The position numbers and the translations under genes are program-made. Shown piece by piece: positions 37,986 to 44,727 of a DNA stretch of 64,000 nt. The notes under the pieces were generated by a model, which had not been told where the DNA came from, searched no databases, and was given only the letters and a program-made list of their open reading frames with translations. Position 1 is the stretch's first letter. Each line of letters opens with the position of its first letter. This stretch comes from a virus, in IMG/VR virus record IMGVR_UViG_3300046534_001374, positions 1 through 64,000 of that record, one strand, 5' to 3'.

Positions 37986-38228
37986 TATGGCGGGAGGAAT
38001 CGGGACTTGAATCACCTTTGACTTGAAGTAGTTTGTTTTACCACAAACCACACAATCCCCTGTCCAATAGTCTCCATCTCTTTGAGTTGAAAATTGTTTT
38101 ACCTCATCCCCCTGTTCCGAATAGTGTTTTACCTCATCTTCTTCTGCCTCTAATTCAGACTTACATTTGTTGCAAGTGCATGTATATACAGTTTTGGAAA
38201 TATGCGTTCCTCTTTTGATTACTTTCAT
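37959..38228 (-). CDS. Zinc-ribbon protein (89 aa)
   Basis: C-T-C-N-K-C near residue 17 and C-V-V-C at about 60 form a zinc ribbon, with an acidic loop between them. No family name is given. It overlaps the broken frame downstream. Confidence 0.6.
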   Translation of the reverse strand: MKVIKRGTHISKTVYTCTCNKCKSELEAEEDEVKHYSEQGDEVKQFSTQRDGDYWTGDCVVCGKTNYFKSKVIQVPIPPAITPKISENL

Positions 38229-38277
38229 ATTGAATTGGTAGTGATGAATAACTCCTTAAAAAGCTAGGAGTATAGTT

Positions 38278-38367
38278 TGGCAGACTAGCATAGCATCGAA
38301 CTATTACCCCATCTCTGACGCACTATGCTTTTCAAGAGCATTTGAGGAGCCGACCTCAGACTAGTCC
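38278..38367 (-). tRNA. tRNA-Ser(TGA)
   Basis: Acceptor GGACTAG/CTAGTCT, D arm TGAG...CTCA, anticodon ATGCT-CTTGAAA-AGCAT, long variable arm, T loop TTCGATG, CCA encoded. Confidence 0.85.
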
Positions 38368-38371
38368 ATTT

Positions 38372-39034
38372 TTAAATCTTTTTGATATACATTTGCCCCT
38401 TAATATTTTCGGGAACTCTCATTCCATACGTCATACTAAGAAAATCTCCCGAAAAATCATTAGGATGCATATACTTTATTCTGTGGATAAAATTCTTAAT
38501 GTAAAATTTGATACCAATACCGTCAATACTAACTCTGCATTCACCAATTCTATTCGGCTCTATCGCAAAGGTGGTTTTAATATCAGGATCAAATTGGCTA
38601 ACTATAGTATATCTTCCCGCATTCAAAAGGTTGAATATAATTCTCTTATGGATTTCTCTTTCTATCACAGGTAAAGCTCTATCGAACTTATTGTCACCAG
38701 AAGAAATTCTCCTGTTGCACATTTCCATACCGTCCACAATAAAGTCTGTGGTCATTTTGGTTTCGACATATGGTGCAAATACCACGCTATCCTTCAGATC
38801 TCGGGATAACATGCTGACAACATCATTCTGGTCTGTATAGTCTACGCGAGGAAGACAACTAGTGATGTTTGCCATACTTTTGGTTGAGTTGATTAAATCG
38901 ACCCACAAACCATAATCAAAAAATTTCTTGTGACTGAATATGGGTGACGGTTTGACACCGCCAATATTCAGTTTAGAATATGTTACTACTGGAGTAGCGA
39001 GGAGTAGTGTTGATAAAAAGGTTCGTTTTTTCAT
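38372..39034 (-). CDS. Exported protein of unknown function
   Basis: The 220-residue protein begins MKKRTFLSTLLLATPVVTYS, a signal peptide without lipobox. The rest is beta-rich with no recognised motif. Secretion into the periplasm is likely. It ends 4 bases before tRNA-Ser. Confidence 0.6.
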   Translation of the reverse strand: MKKRTFLSTLLLATPVVTYSKLNIGGVKPSPIFSHKKFFDYGLWVDLINSTKSMANITSCLPRVDYTDQNDVVSMLSRDLKDSVVFAPYVETKMTTDFIVDGMEMCNRRISSGDNKFDRALPVIEREIHKRIIFNLLNAGRYTIVSQFDPDIKTTFAIEPNRIGECRVSIDGIGIKFYIKNFIHRIKYMHPNDFSGDFLSMTYGMRVPENIKGQMYIKKI

Positions 39035-39040
39035 AAATGT

Positions 39041-39184
39041 ATGTTGTTTGATCCTAGTAAGGAGGAGTTACAGGAAAAAATTTCTAGTGGGCTACCTTTA
39101 ACTAAAATTGGTCAGTATTATGGTGTTTCGGTTAATGCTATCCGAAAACGTTGTAAAAAACTACAAATAAGTTTCAAAAGGTAG
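39041..39184 (+). CDS. Small helix-turn-helix protein (47 aa)
   Basis: The frame starts MLFDPSKEELQEKISSG and continues L-P-L-T-K-I-G-Q-Y-Y-G-V-S-V-N-A-I-R-K-R. This is the helix-turn-helix seen at the end of HNH homing endonucleases, here standing alone. It may be a regulator or a remnant of a mobile endonuclease. It is divergent from the exported-protein gene, 6 bases away. Confidence 0.6.
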   Translation: MLFDPSKEELQEKISSGLPLTKIGQYYGVSVNAIRKRCKKLQISFKR

Positions 39185-39186
39185 AT

Positions 39187-39262
39187 TGGCTCTAGATTGT
39201 GGTAACGCTCCACACGCTCTCTTCTTAACAGGAAGGCCCGTTCGCTTGCTCGGTCATCTAGA
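39187..39262 (-). tRNA. tRNA-Asn(GTT) with non-standard elbow
   Basis: Acceptor TCTAGAT/ATCTAGA with G and encoded CCA, anticodon loop CTGTTAA. D stem CCG/CGG holds loop AGCAAGCGAA without GG, and T stem TGTGG/CCACA holds loop AGCGTTA in place of TTCRANN. All stems pair well, so it does not look decayed. Confidence 0.65.
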
Positions 39263-39265
39263 ATT

Positions 39266-39340
39266 TGGCAGTATAGGAAGGACTCGAACCTTCATTTTAT
39301 GGATCAACAATCCACGGCATTGCCATTATGCTACTATACT
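39266..39340 (-). tRNA. tRNA-Asn(GTT)
   Basis: Acceptor AGTATAG/CTATACT, anticodon GTGGA-TTGTTGA-TCCAT, T arm GAAGG-TTCGAGT-CCTTC, CCA encoded. It is canonical, 3 bases from the unusual Asn tRNA. Confidence 0.87.
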
Positions 39341-39456
39341 ATGTTTATAAGCCATAAGGTCTAATCTTTCGATCTACAGGGGTAGCGTAGTGATCATCTG
39401 GTATGCTGGCCAGACATCGTTATCCTTATTGTTGTTTAAGCGTATGCTTATAAAAT

Positions 39457-39532
39457 TGGTCCGCTAGGAGGGAGACGATCCCCCAACCTTGTCGTTAAAA
39501 GCGACCTGCTCTGCCTATTGAGCTACTAGCGG
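39457..39532 (-). tRNA. tRNA-Lys(TTT)
   Basis: Acceptor CCGCTAG/CTAGCGG, D arm GCTC...GAGC, anticodon loop CTTTTAA, CCA encoded. The T loop is ATCGTCT, departing from TTCRANN. Confidence 0.78.
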
Positions 39533-39543
39533 TTTAAAAATTG

Positions 39544-39616
39544 TGTCGTATGGGTATCGATCCCACTTATTACCTAACCTCCACTTTTCACAGCTTTGGA
39601 TGCCACCTGATACGAC
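39544..39616 (-). tRNA. Aberrant tRNA, possibly His(GTG)
   Basis: Acceptor GTCGTAT/ATACGAC and T arm GTGGG-ATCGATA-CCCAT are good. The D arm is reduced (GG-TGGCAT-CC), and the anticodon arm is poorly paired around CTGTGAA. CCA is not encoded. Confidence 0.45.
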
Positions 39617-39627
39617 CCTTAAAATAT

Positions 39628-39702
39628 GACTTACTCTAACCTCTGGAATTGAACCAGAGTCTGCCGCTTTATAAGCCGCCGTAATTTCCAATTATACCAA
39701 GT
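39628..39702 (-). tRNA. Aberrant tRNA, anticodon ATA or TAT
   Basis: D arm TAAT-TGGAA-ATTA, anticodon stem GCGGC/GCGGC (one mismatch) with loop TTATAAA, and T arm TCTGG-TTCAATT-CCAGA. The acceptor ACTTGGT/AGTAAGT leaves about six extra bases after the T stem. Confidence 0.45.
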
Positions 39703-39752
39703 TATTTCTGTCCACAACCAAAGAGCAAATAACTCTCTCAGATCATGTTTGA

Positions 39753-39824
39753 AGTCAAGAGTTAGATTCGAACTAACGACACTCCCTCAATTAAAGGCTG
39801 CTCTAACCACTGAGCTATCTTGAC
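39753..39824 (-). tRNA. tRNA-like, irregular anticodon arm
   Basis: Acceptor GTCAAGA/TCTTGAC, D arm GCTC-AGTGGTTA-GAGC and T arm GTTAG-TTCGAAT-CTAAC are canonical. Only three pairs (CCT/AGG) close the anticodon loop TTAATTG. The anticodon may be AAT. Confidence 0.55.
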
Positions 39825-39828
39825 TTAT

Positions 39829-39868
39829 GGTATTTTACGGGTCTACCCGCTCCTGACTATACCTAGCC
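39829..39868 (-). ncRNA. 40-nt structured RNA, copy 2
   Basis: Same fold as 35081: GGTAT/ATACC outside and CGGG-TAGA-CCCG inside. Relative to copy 1, the second A-T pair of the inner stem is replaced by G-C on both sides. Confidence 0.65.
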
Positions 39869-39870
39869 TT

Positions 39871-40043
39871 TGGTGTCCCATGTGGGGATTCGAACCCTAC
39901 TCACATTATATCCTTTGTCAATTACTAATGCATTTTCTTTGACACTCTATTTCCTGTGGGCCGATACTTCATCTTACGACTTCTTCGGGCACACTTCTTA
40001 CACTACGTTTAAGTAGTAGCTCTAGCCATTGAGCTAATGGGAC
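39871..40043 (-). tRNA. tRNA with a very large insert (173 nt)
   Basis: Acceptor GTCCCAT/ATGGGAC with A and encoded CCA, D arm GCTC-AATGGCTA-GAGC and T loop TTCGAAT are canonical. About 95 extra bases lie between the D and T arms, with hairpins (ACTAC/GTAGT; TGTCAA/TTGACA). The anticodon is unresolved. Confidence 0.6.
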
Positions 40044-40113
40044 TTTTAATTCTCATAACAAATACAAGTCAACATGAAATTGTAATGTTGTAAAGGTTTA
40101 TCTTAACTTAATT

Positions 40114-40206
40114 TGGAGCGGAGGAACCGATTCGAACGGCTATCTGTTCTCAGTTGTATAAGGTTAGGCTTGGATTCGCCCTGTGCTGCCATTACACCAC
40201 CTCCGC
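40114..40206 (-). tRNA. tRNA-like gene with insert (93 nt)
   Basis: Acceptor GCGGAGG/CCTCCGC with T and CCA, D arm GTG-TAATGGCAG-CAC, T arm AGCCG-TTCGAAT-CGGTT. The central region has an imperfect AGGGC/GCCT stem and about 25 extra bases bounded by CTA/TAG. The anticodon is unresolved. Confidence 0.55.
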
Positions 40207-40215
40207 TTTTTACTG

Positions 40216-40608
40216 TTACCAGTCAATATTTATAACGTATTCTCCTGCTTCGATCAAGCCCTTTTTGAATAAATCGTCAAAGAGTATTTCGATGTTTGGA
40301 AAGAAATTCCGTTCCCAAAACATTTCAAGAGTCCAAGCAGAGTCGGATTCTGAAAGTTGTTCTGTGGGATCTCGCTCAAGCCAGTCTTTCAAAGAAACAG
40401 AACCATACTCATTTTTAATGATATCCTCTAGGACATATCCTTCTAGGACATATCCTTCTTCAACATCTTTCACAGGAACTTTTACATATTGGGTTCCTCT
40501 TGCTCTACAACCAAATTGTTGCTGAAAGCTAAAAGGTCTTTTGTAAGTTTCCTCGATGAAATCGTCCAAATCTGAGACTTGGACATATTTTATGGTTTCG
40601 TATTTCAT
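40216..40608 (-). CDS. Hypothetical protein (130 aa)
   Basis: An acidic protein with a small tandem duplication (E-G-Y-V-L twice, an 18-base DNA repeat around 40430-40460). The C-terminal part is helical. No family is recognised. Confidence 0.6.
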   Translation of the reverse strand: MKYETIKYVQVSDLDDFIEETYKRPFSFQQQFGCRARGTQYVKVPVKDVEEGYVLEGYVLEDIIKNEYGSVSLKDWLERDPTEQLSESDSAWTLEMFWERNFFPNIEILFDDLFKKGLIEAGEYVINIDW

Positions 40609-40632
40609 GTTTTATGTTTTATGGTTTAAATT

Positions 40633-40929
40633 CTATTCGAAATACCGTTCGTTGTCAAGAGGAAACCATCTGTTTCTCACTGACTTGGCGTAGTCTTCAA
40701 CACTACCCTCAAACTCATCGAACACTGTTTTGACTCGGCCATCTACTGAATCACCGTATGAATGGAACAATTCTAGAAACTCGATTGCCCTTCCGGCAAC
40801 ACTAATATGGCGTTTAAAATCACCTACTGGTGGATTCTTCTTCGCGCAGAAATCATCTACTGTTGCCAGTAGGCATTCTGCGATGTAAATTGCTGCCTTC
40901 GTCGGGTTGCATACGTTGATTCTCTTCAT
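40633..40929 (-). CDS. Hypothetical early protein (98 aa)
   Basis: A helical protein beginning MKRINVCNPTKAAIYIAECL. A TTGACA lies upstream with a TATACC word 15 bases on. No family is recognised. Confidence 0.6.
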   Translation of the reverse strand: MKRINVCNPTKAAIYIAECLLATVDDFCAKKNPPVGDFKRHISVAGRAIEFLELFHSYGDSVDGRVKTVFDEFEGSVEDYAKSVRNRWFPLDNERYFE

Positions 40930-40973
40930 GTCGTTAAGGTATATTGTTTGGGTTGTTTTGTCAACGTTTAAAT

Positions 40974-41049
40974 TGGTTACAGGAGAAGAAATCGAATCTT
41001 CGTAGAAAGGGATATGAACCCTATCAGGGAACCAACACCCTTCCTGCTA
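40974..41049 (-). tRNA. tRNA with anticodon CAT (Met)
   Basis: D arm GGG-TGTTGGTT-CCC, anticodon TAGGG-TTCATAT-CCCTT, T arm GAAGA-TTCGATT-TCTTC, CCA encoded. The acceptor TA(G)CAGGA/TCCTGTA needs a bulged G. Confidence 0.7.
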
Positions 41050-41054
41050 TTTGG

Positions 41055-41083
41055 AGATTAACAACAAACTCAATCATTGTCAA
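41055..41083 (-). promoter_or_regulatory. Sigma70-like promoter for tRNA-Met
   Basis: TTGACA at 41078-41083, 17 bases, TAATCT at 41055-41060. Confidence 0.7.
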
Positions 41084-41129
41084 CCTTTATCAACAGGAAA
41101 AATCATTTTTGTTTCTCCTGTCTTTCTAT

Positions 41130-41178
41130 AGCGAACGTCCTGCCATTTCTGGGGGCACCGAATTTTAATCTCTCCGCT
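41130..41178 (-). ncRNA. Conserved 48-nt RNA element, copy C
   Basis: Same blocks as copies A and B, with a GAAA-closed variable hairpin (CA-GAAA-TG). It follows the cassette C terminator and precedes the tRNA-Met promoter. Confidence 0.65.
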
Positions 41179-41183
41179 TGAAA

Positions 41184-41216
41184 TAAAAAACCCATTTAAC
41201 TGTTAAGCTAAATGGG
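41184..41216 (-). terminator. Intrinsic terminator of cassette C
   Basis: CCCATTTA and TAAATGGG pair. On the minus strand a T run follows at 41190-41184. Confidence 0.78.
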
Positions 41217-41246
41217 TGTCGTATTTCTAAAATCTTTATTTTATAC

Positions 41247-41324
41247 TTAACACACCCGCAGGGAATTACTTCTCTTGCAAAAGAGAGATCTTCCTAAATT
41301 TATGTTTGACATAATGTGTTTCAT
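41247..41324 (-). CDS. Tiny ORF of cassette C (25 aa)
   Basis: The frame reads MKHIMSNINLGRSLFCKRSN then SLRVC and stop. Basic, with two cysteines. It has the same promoter and terminator spacing as the ORFs at 21329 and 28910. Confidence 0.5.
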   Translation of the reverse strand: MKHIMSNINLGRSLFCKRSNSLRVC

Positions 41325-41339
41325 TGGCTTTGTTGTTAT

Positions 41340-41369
41340 TACTTATAGCAGAGGTTTGCTCTTTTGCAA
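41340..41369 (-). promoter_or_regulatory. Promoter of cassette C
   Basis: TTGCAA at 41364-41369, 16 bases, TATAAGTA at 41340-41347. Confidence 0.65.
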
Positions 41370-41392
41370 TTAAAATGTTAATTTTTTTAAGT

Positions 41393-41506
41393 TGGTGTTA
41401 GAGCGGGATTTGCACCCACATATTGTAGCTATATCAATATTCCACATACTACTTCAAAATCACTCACTTTCTAGAATTAAGAGCAATTTTTGCAGTGGAC
41501 CTAAAC
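41393..41506 (-). tRNA. Oversized tRNA-like gene (114 nt)
   Basis: T arm GTGGG-TGCAAAT-CCCGC (U55 replaced by G), encoded CCA, and acceptor GTT(T)AG/CTAAC with a bulged T. The middle is about 40 bases too long. The anticodon is unresolved. Confidence 0.4.
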
Positions 41507-41514
41507 TTTTAAAT

Positions 41515-41637
41515 TGGAGATCTTGGATGGGGTTGAACCACACTAACCCTAAGCTTTCGGGGTATTCCTTATATTACCGACTCTTCGGAATTTATAGAGT
41601 GCTAGCCCTTTATAAATTCCTGCAATAAGCCAAGACC
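41515..41637 (-). tRNA. tRNA with hairpin insert in the D loop (123 nt)
   Basis: Acceptor GGTCTTG/CAAGATC with T and CCA, T loop TTCAACC. D stem TTAT/ATAA encloses a standard AGTCGGTA but also about 40 extra bases with a perfect 10-bp hairpin, GGAATTTATA/TATAAATTCC. The anticodon loop also looks enlarged, closed by ACCC/GGGT. Confidence 0.55.
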
Positions 41638-41658
41638 TTGTTGGGGGTTATTTGTAAC

Positions 41659-41856
41659 CTAGATCCACCGAGGTAGTGGACTTCCTTGCTTTCCGCTTTC
41701 TGCCGCAAAGAGCGCATAGGCATCTTTTAGAGCTTTAGCCGAATCTCTATATCCTGATTCGCTGGATTGCATACTCAGAGATCCGCCTTTACAGGCATAT
41801 CGGTTTGAATGTGACGATTGGGCTGTTTTGTATTTGTTTTCAAGTTCTTCTAACAT
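41659..41856 (-). CDS. Hypothetical protein (65 aa)
   Basis: A serine-rich small protein starting MLEELENKYKTAQSSHSNRY. No family is recognised. Confidence 0.55.
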   Translation of the reverse strand: MLEELENKYKTAQSSHSNRYACKGGSLSMQSSESGYRDSAKALKDAYALFAAESGKQGSPLPRWI

Positions 41857-41932
41857 TGTTTTGTTTTCGTTTCTTTCGATGTTTTTAAATTAGCACGGGG
41901 TTTATAATTCGGCAAGTGCTAACTTGAGTTTT

Positions 41933-42295
41933 TTAAATTTTGTATTTTGCACGGATGTCTTCAAAAAGCATAGGCTCCTCGTTGACCATGAAAATGTGGA
42001 ACGAGAGGCTTTTAGCCAAGCTATCCGAGATTTTCAGAGTATCGAACTCAGCAACCATTGGCTTATCCTCGTCGATATCCATCATGGAGACTTCCTCAAG
42101 AGTGACCACACCATCCTCTGTAATGGTCAGAACGTAATCACCACGCTCACCGAGGTTGTAAAATACCCGAGACCCTTTGGTGTGTTTGGATGGATACTCC
42201 ACTTGGAATTCTCTGCCTTCAAAGGTAACTCCATAGACTTTGAATTCATATTCTTGGACTACCCTTACTAGTTCGTTTCTCAGTTCGTTTCTCAT
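41933..42295 (-). CDS. Hypothetical early protein (120 aa)
   Basis: A protein starting M-R-N-E-L-R-N-E-L (small tandem repeat), beta-rich and acidic. A strong promoter lies upstream. No family is recognised. Confidence 0.65.
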   Translation of the reverse strand: MRNELRNELVRVVQEYEFKVYGVTFEGREFQVEYPSKHTKGSRVFYNLGERGDYVLTITEDGVVTLEEVSMMDIDEDKPMVAEFDTLKISDSLAKSLSFHIFMVNEEPMLFEDIRAKYKI

Positions 42296-42304
42296 AACGA
42301 CCGG

Positions 42305-42333
42305 ACTATACCCAATTTTTAGAGTTTCGTCAA
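42305..42333 (-). promoter_or_regulatory. Sigma70-like promoter
   Basis: TTGACG at 42328-42333, 17 bases, TATAGT at 42305-42310, leading to the gene at 42295. Confidence 0.7.
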
Positions 42334-42344
42334 TTTAAATTTTA

Positions 42345-42372
42345 ATTTCATTTTGTCCTTGCAAAATGAAAT
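42345..42372. repeat. 11-bp inverted repeat between divergent genes
   Basis: ATTTCATTTTG and CAAAATGAAAT pair around a 6-base loop. The repeat lies between the minus gene promoter (42305) and the small plus gene (42393), so it may control one or both. Confidence 0.7.
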
Positions 42373-42392
42373 AAATGCCTTATGCTGATAGC

Positions 42393-42524
42393 ATGATTGA
42401 ATTATTAATTGTCCTAGCTGTATTGGGAGCCGCTTTATTATTGTGTGTCGGAATTATTTTCGTTGTCTTTAAAATCATTATGCTGTTATCGGGAGCAGTA
42501 TTTGCCTTTTTGGATATGTTCTAG
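42393..42524 (+). CDS. Small membrane protein (43 aa)
   Basis: The frame starts MIELLIVLAVLGAALLLC and stays hydrophobic almost to its end (L-D-M-F). It forms one or two membrane helices. An in-frame ATG at 42375 would add six residues. It may be a lysis or membrane-modifying peptide. Confidence 0.55.
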   Translation: MIELLIVLAVLGAALLLCVGIIFVVFKIIMLLSGAVFAFLDMF

Positions 42525-42568
42525 AAATCCCGTAAGCTAATGCTTATAGGCTTTCTCATCCACCAAAC

Positions 42569-43678
42569 CTAAAACCCTGTTAGGTTTCCTAAAACCTCTA
42601 TACCTTGGTTGATTGTATCGCACAATGTTCTGGGGTCTGTGTTTATAGCCCTCAATTTATTTCCCTTGTGGATATACTCGTGTTGAAGATTTCTATACGG
42701 TGGTAGCATTTCACTTACTTGTAAATTGCACGAGTATACTTCAGGGATTGGTTCGCCGTCAACATAAAGAAAGTTGCCCTGTCCTTGGTAGTCGAAATTA
42801 AATTTAACAATAGGTATGAACCGTAAACCTTTAATTTCCACCTCACCCACTACAGGAGAATCCTCAATCCATTTGTTTCTAGATCTTGCAGACACCATGT
42901 AAGACATAAATCTAACAAATTCGATATTTCTCTTAGTCGTTGCTTCATCAAACGTGTTGATCAAGTCAAAGCTTAAATTATAATCGGGTGTTAGTGCTTG
43001 CCCTCGGTAAAACCTATCCGAACTACTAGTAGCATTAACCGAAGGGTAAATTGCCCTAGCTACAGAATTACCAATACCACCTAAGTTTCTAGTTAGAGAG
43101 CCGCCCATTAATAGCTTACCGGCATTGCCGCCAGCCAAAGCACTATTTTGGAAGAAGCTAGAAGCACTATTCATAATATTCCCTATAGGGTTTGAACCCT
43201 CACCCTCGCCGTCACCAAATTGGGTGTTATAGGTCTGAGGTAATAAACTCAGCATAGGAAGTTTGATGGTCCATTTGAGATCATCGGCAATCAACATGTT
43301 GGCATATGGATTGGTGATATAAGAATTGATTTTTTCCATAAGAGATGAATCTTTAGGAAGCTGATCCGCTATCTGAAACCCTTGGGTTAGTGTTGTAAAC
43401 AGATTTGTAATCATCGAACTATACTTTGGTTGAAATAATTTGATAGTATAACTAACCAAATCCTTTTTAGCAAAAGCAGGATTCAATGACCATGAAGTAG
43501 ATTGTGTTAAATCGATAACCCCCGCAGTTCTAGAAGGGGCTACATATGGTTGGGCTGGATCATTGCTATCCATTTTGAATTTAATAGCATCTCCAAAAAT
43601 CCCCGATTTTGAACCGCGAGATTTCCCTAGTTCAAATTCGCTTTGAACTATCTGGTCGTTGAATACATTTACAGCCAT
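42569..43678 (-). CDS. Baseplate tube-cap protein, gp48-like
   Basis: The 369-residue protein (T4 gp48 is 364) is beta-rich with Y-N-L-S-F-D-L-I-N-T-F-D-E-A-T near residue 235 and, later, I-K-G-L-R-F-I-P-I-V-K-F-N-F-D-Y. These resemble gp48/gp54-type tube-end proteins of T4-like phages. It is next to the gp25-like gene, which fits. A CTAAATA word lies before the start. The exact orthology is not certain. Confidence 0.6.
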   Translation of the reverse strand: MAVNVFNDQIVQSEFELGKSRGSKSGIFGDAIKFKMDSNDPAQPYVAPSRTAGVIDLTQSTSWSLNPAFAKKDLVSYTIKLFQPKYSSMITNLFTTLTQGFQIADQLPKDSSLMEKINSYITNPYANMLIADDLKWTIKLPMLSLLPQTYNTQFGDGEGEGSNPIGNIMNSASSFFQNSALAGGNAGKLLMGGSLTRNLGGIGNSVARAIYPSVNATSSSDRFYRGQALTPDYNLSFDLINTFDEATTKRNIEFVRFMSYMVSARSRNKWIEDSPVVGEVEIKGLRFIPIVKFNFDYQGQGNFLYVDGEPIPEVYSCNLQVSEMLPPYRNLQHEYIHKGNKLRAINTDPRTLCDTINQGIEVLGNLTGF

Positions 43679-43686
43679 GCTTTTAT

Positions 43687-44130
43687 TTAGGCTTGAGCTT
43701 CAATTCCATTGTTCCTACTAAAATCAACCTGTAGGCTGATATCCCGTTCATTTAAAGTCGGTATTGCAAAGAAGATTTCAACATTATAGATGCCTTTGAT
43801 TTTATCTACATTTATATTAATATCCTGAACCACAACTCTAGGTTCTTGTTTTAGAGTCTCTTCCAGATCCTCGCCCAACATCTGGGCATTCTCTTCTGAT
43901 ATTTGTTCGAATAGGTATTCATCCAATTCATTTCCGTAAGCTGTATCAAGAATTCTAGTCCCCTTTCGTATAGAAAGTAGGTTTACTAGAGAATTTCGTA
44001 TAGCGAAAAGATCATTAACCGCGATTTTGGTAGATTTGAAATTGCTATTTCTGCTAAAATTTAGATCTCGGTAGGTGTAATCCCCCGCGTTTCCATTTTT
44101 TAAACTAAAATCTTGTATGACAATACTCAC
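43687..44130 (-). CDS. 25: Baseplate wedge protein, gp25-like
   Basis: The start is set at GTG 44130 (MSIVIQDFSLKNG), directly after an exact TATAAATA. The 147-residue protein has I-R-N-S-L-V-N-L-L-S-I-R-K-G-T-R-I-L-D at about 45-65, then Y-G-N-E-L-D-E-Y-L-F-E, the gp25/GpW wedge motif. T4 gp25 is 132 residues and links sheath to baseplate. Confidence 0.8.
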   Translation of the reverse strand: MSIVIQDFSLKNGNAGDYTYRDLNFSRNSNFKSTKIAVNDLFAIRNSLVNLLSIRKGTRILDTAYGNELDEYLFEQISEENAQMLGEDLEETLKQEPRVVVQDININVDKIKGIYNVEIFFAIPTLNERDISLQVDFSRNNGIEAQA

Positions 44131-44135
44131 AATAG

Positions 44136-44143
44136 TATTTATA
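44136..44143 (-). promoter_or_regulatory. T4-type late promoter (TATAAATA)
   Basis: TATAAATA on the minus strand ends 5 bases before the GTG start of the gp25-like gene. If used as a late promoter, transcription would begin at or near the start codon. Confidence 0.65.
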
Positions 44144-44215
44144 CCTGATTGGCGAATTAACAAAAAGCCTAGTTTTTAGGCTAGGCTTTGTTTGGATATA
44201 TATATTAATATCCGA

Positions 44216-44500
44216 CTATTTTAGTTTGTTGCCACCATTGATATCTGGCTCAATAGTCGCACCGGCAACGAAGGTCAGTGCCTCGGCTACATTATCCCCT
44301 TGCTGTGTGGTAACTTGAACTACACAACCATACGGGGTTCGCATTGCTTTTGCTGATTTCATCCATCCTTGGGATTTAGAACTAGCCTTACAAAGCAAGG
44401 TGAACATGTCAGGATTTCCGACAACTTCAACATCACTTACTTTCTTCTTCGTATCGTCAACTGATGTGGCGTTTAACGTTTTTTCTTCTGTTGTTTCCAT
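44216..44500 (-). CDS. Conserved phage protein of unknown function
   Basis: The 94-residue protein has S-S-K-S-Q-G-W-M-K-S-A-K-A-M, then G-C-V-V-Q-V-T-T-Q-Q and A-E-A-L-T-F-V-A-G-A. I have the impression this motif set recurs in large phages, next to virion genes. Function unknown. Confidence 0.65.
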   Translation of the reverse strand: METTEEKTLNATSVDDTKKKVSDVEVVGNPDMFTLLCKASSKSQGWMKSAKAMRTPYGCVVQVTTQQGDNVAEALTFVAGATIEPDINGGNKLK

Positions 44501-44505
44501 AAATT

Positions 44506-44724
44506 CTAAGGGATTGTTATCATACCCTCTTTTCTAATCGATACTACCGATTTGATATCGCCTAATTTATCTGAAGTCGCTTTATCACATTCAACTATGA
44601 TGATACCCACCTCTTCAAGAATATTTTTGACAACACCACCTGCCGATTCTATCTCAATAAGAATTTCTTTCTCGCAACCTCTACCATCACCTTCCTTAGT
44701 CACCATCACCAAGTATGTGCTCAT
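44506..44724 (-). CDS. Small alpha-beta protein (72 aa)
   Basis: The pattern G-V-V-K-N-I-L-E-E-V-G-I-I-I-V-E, then S-V-V-S-I-R-K-E-G resembles a protease-inhibitor I9 or ferredoxin-like fold. Named function is not justified. Confidence 0.6.
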   Translation of the reverse strand: MSTYLVMVTKEGDGRGCEKEILIEIESAGGVVKNILEEVGIIIVECDKATSDKLGDIKSVVSIRKEGMITIP

Positions 44725-44727
44725 AAG

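Noticed and set aside
39871-40043. Group I intron in the tRNA
   Set aside because: The extra ~95 bases are too few for a group I catalytic core, and no P3-P7 type pairing was seen.
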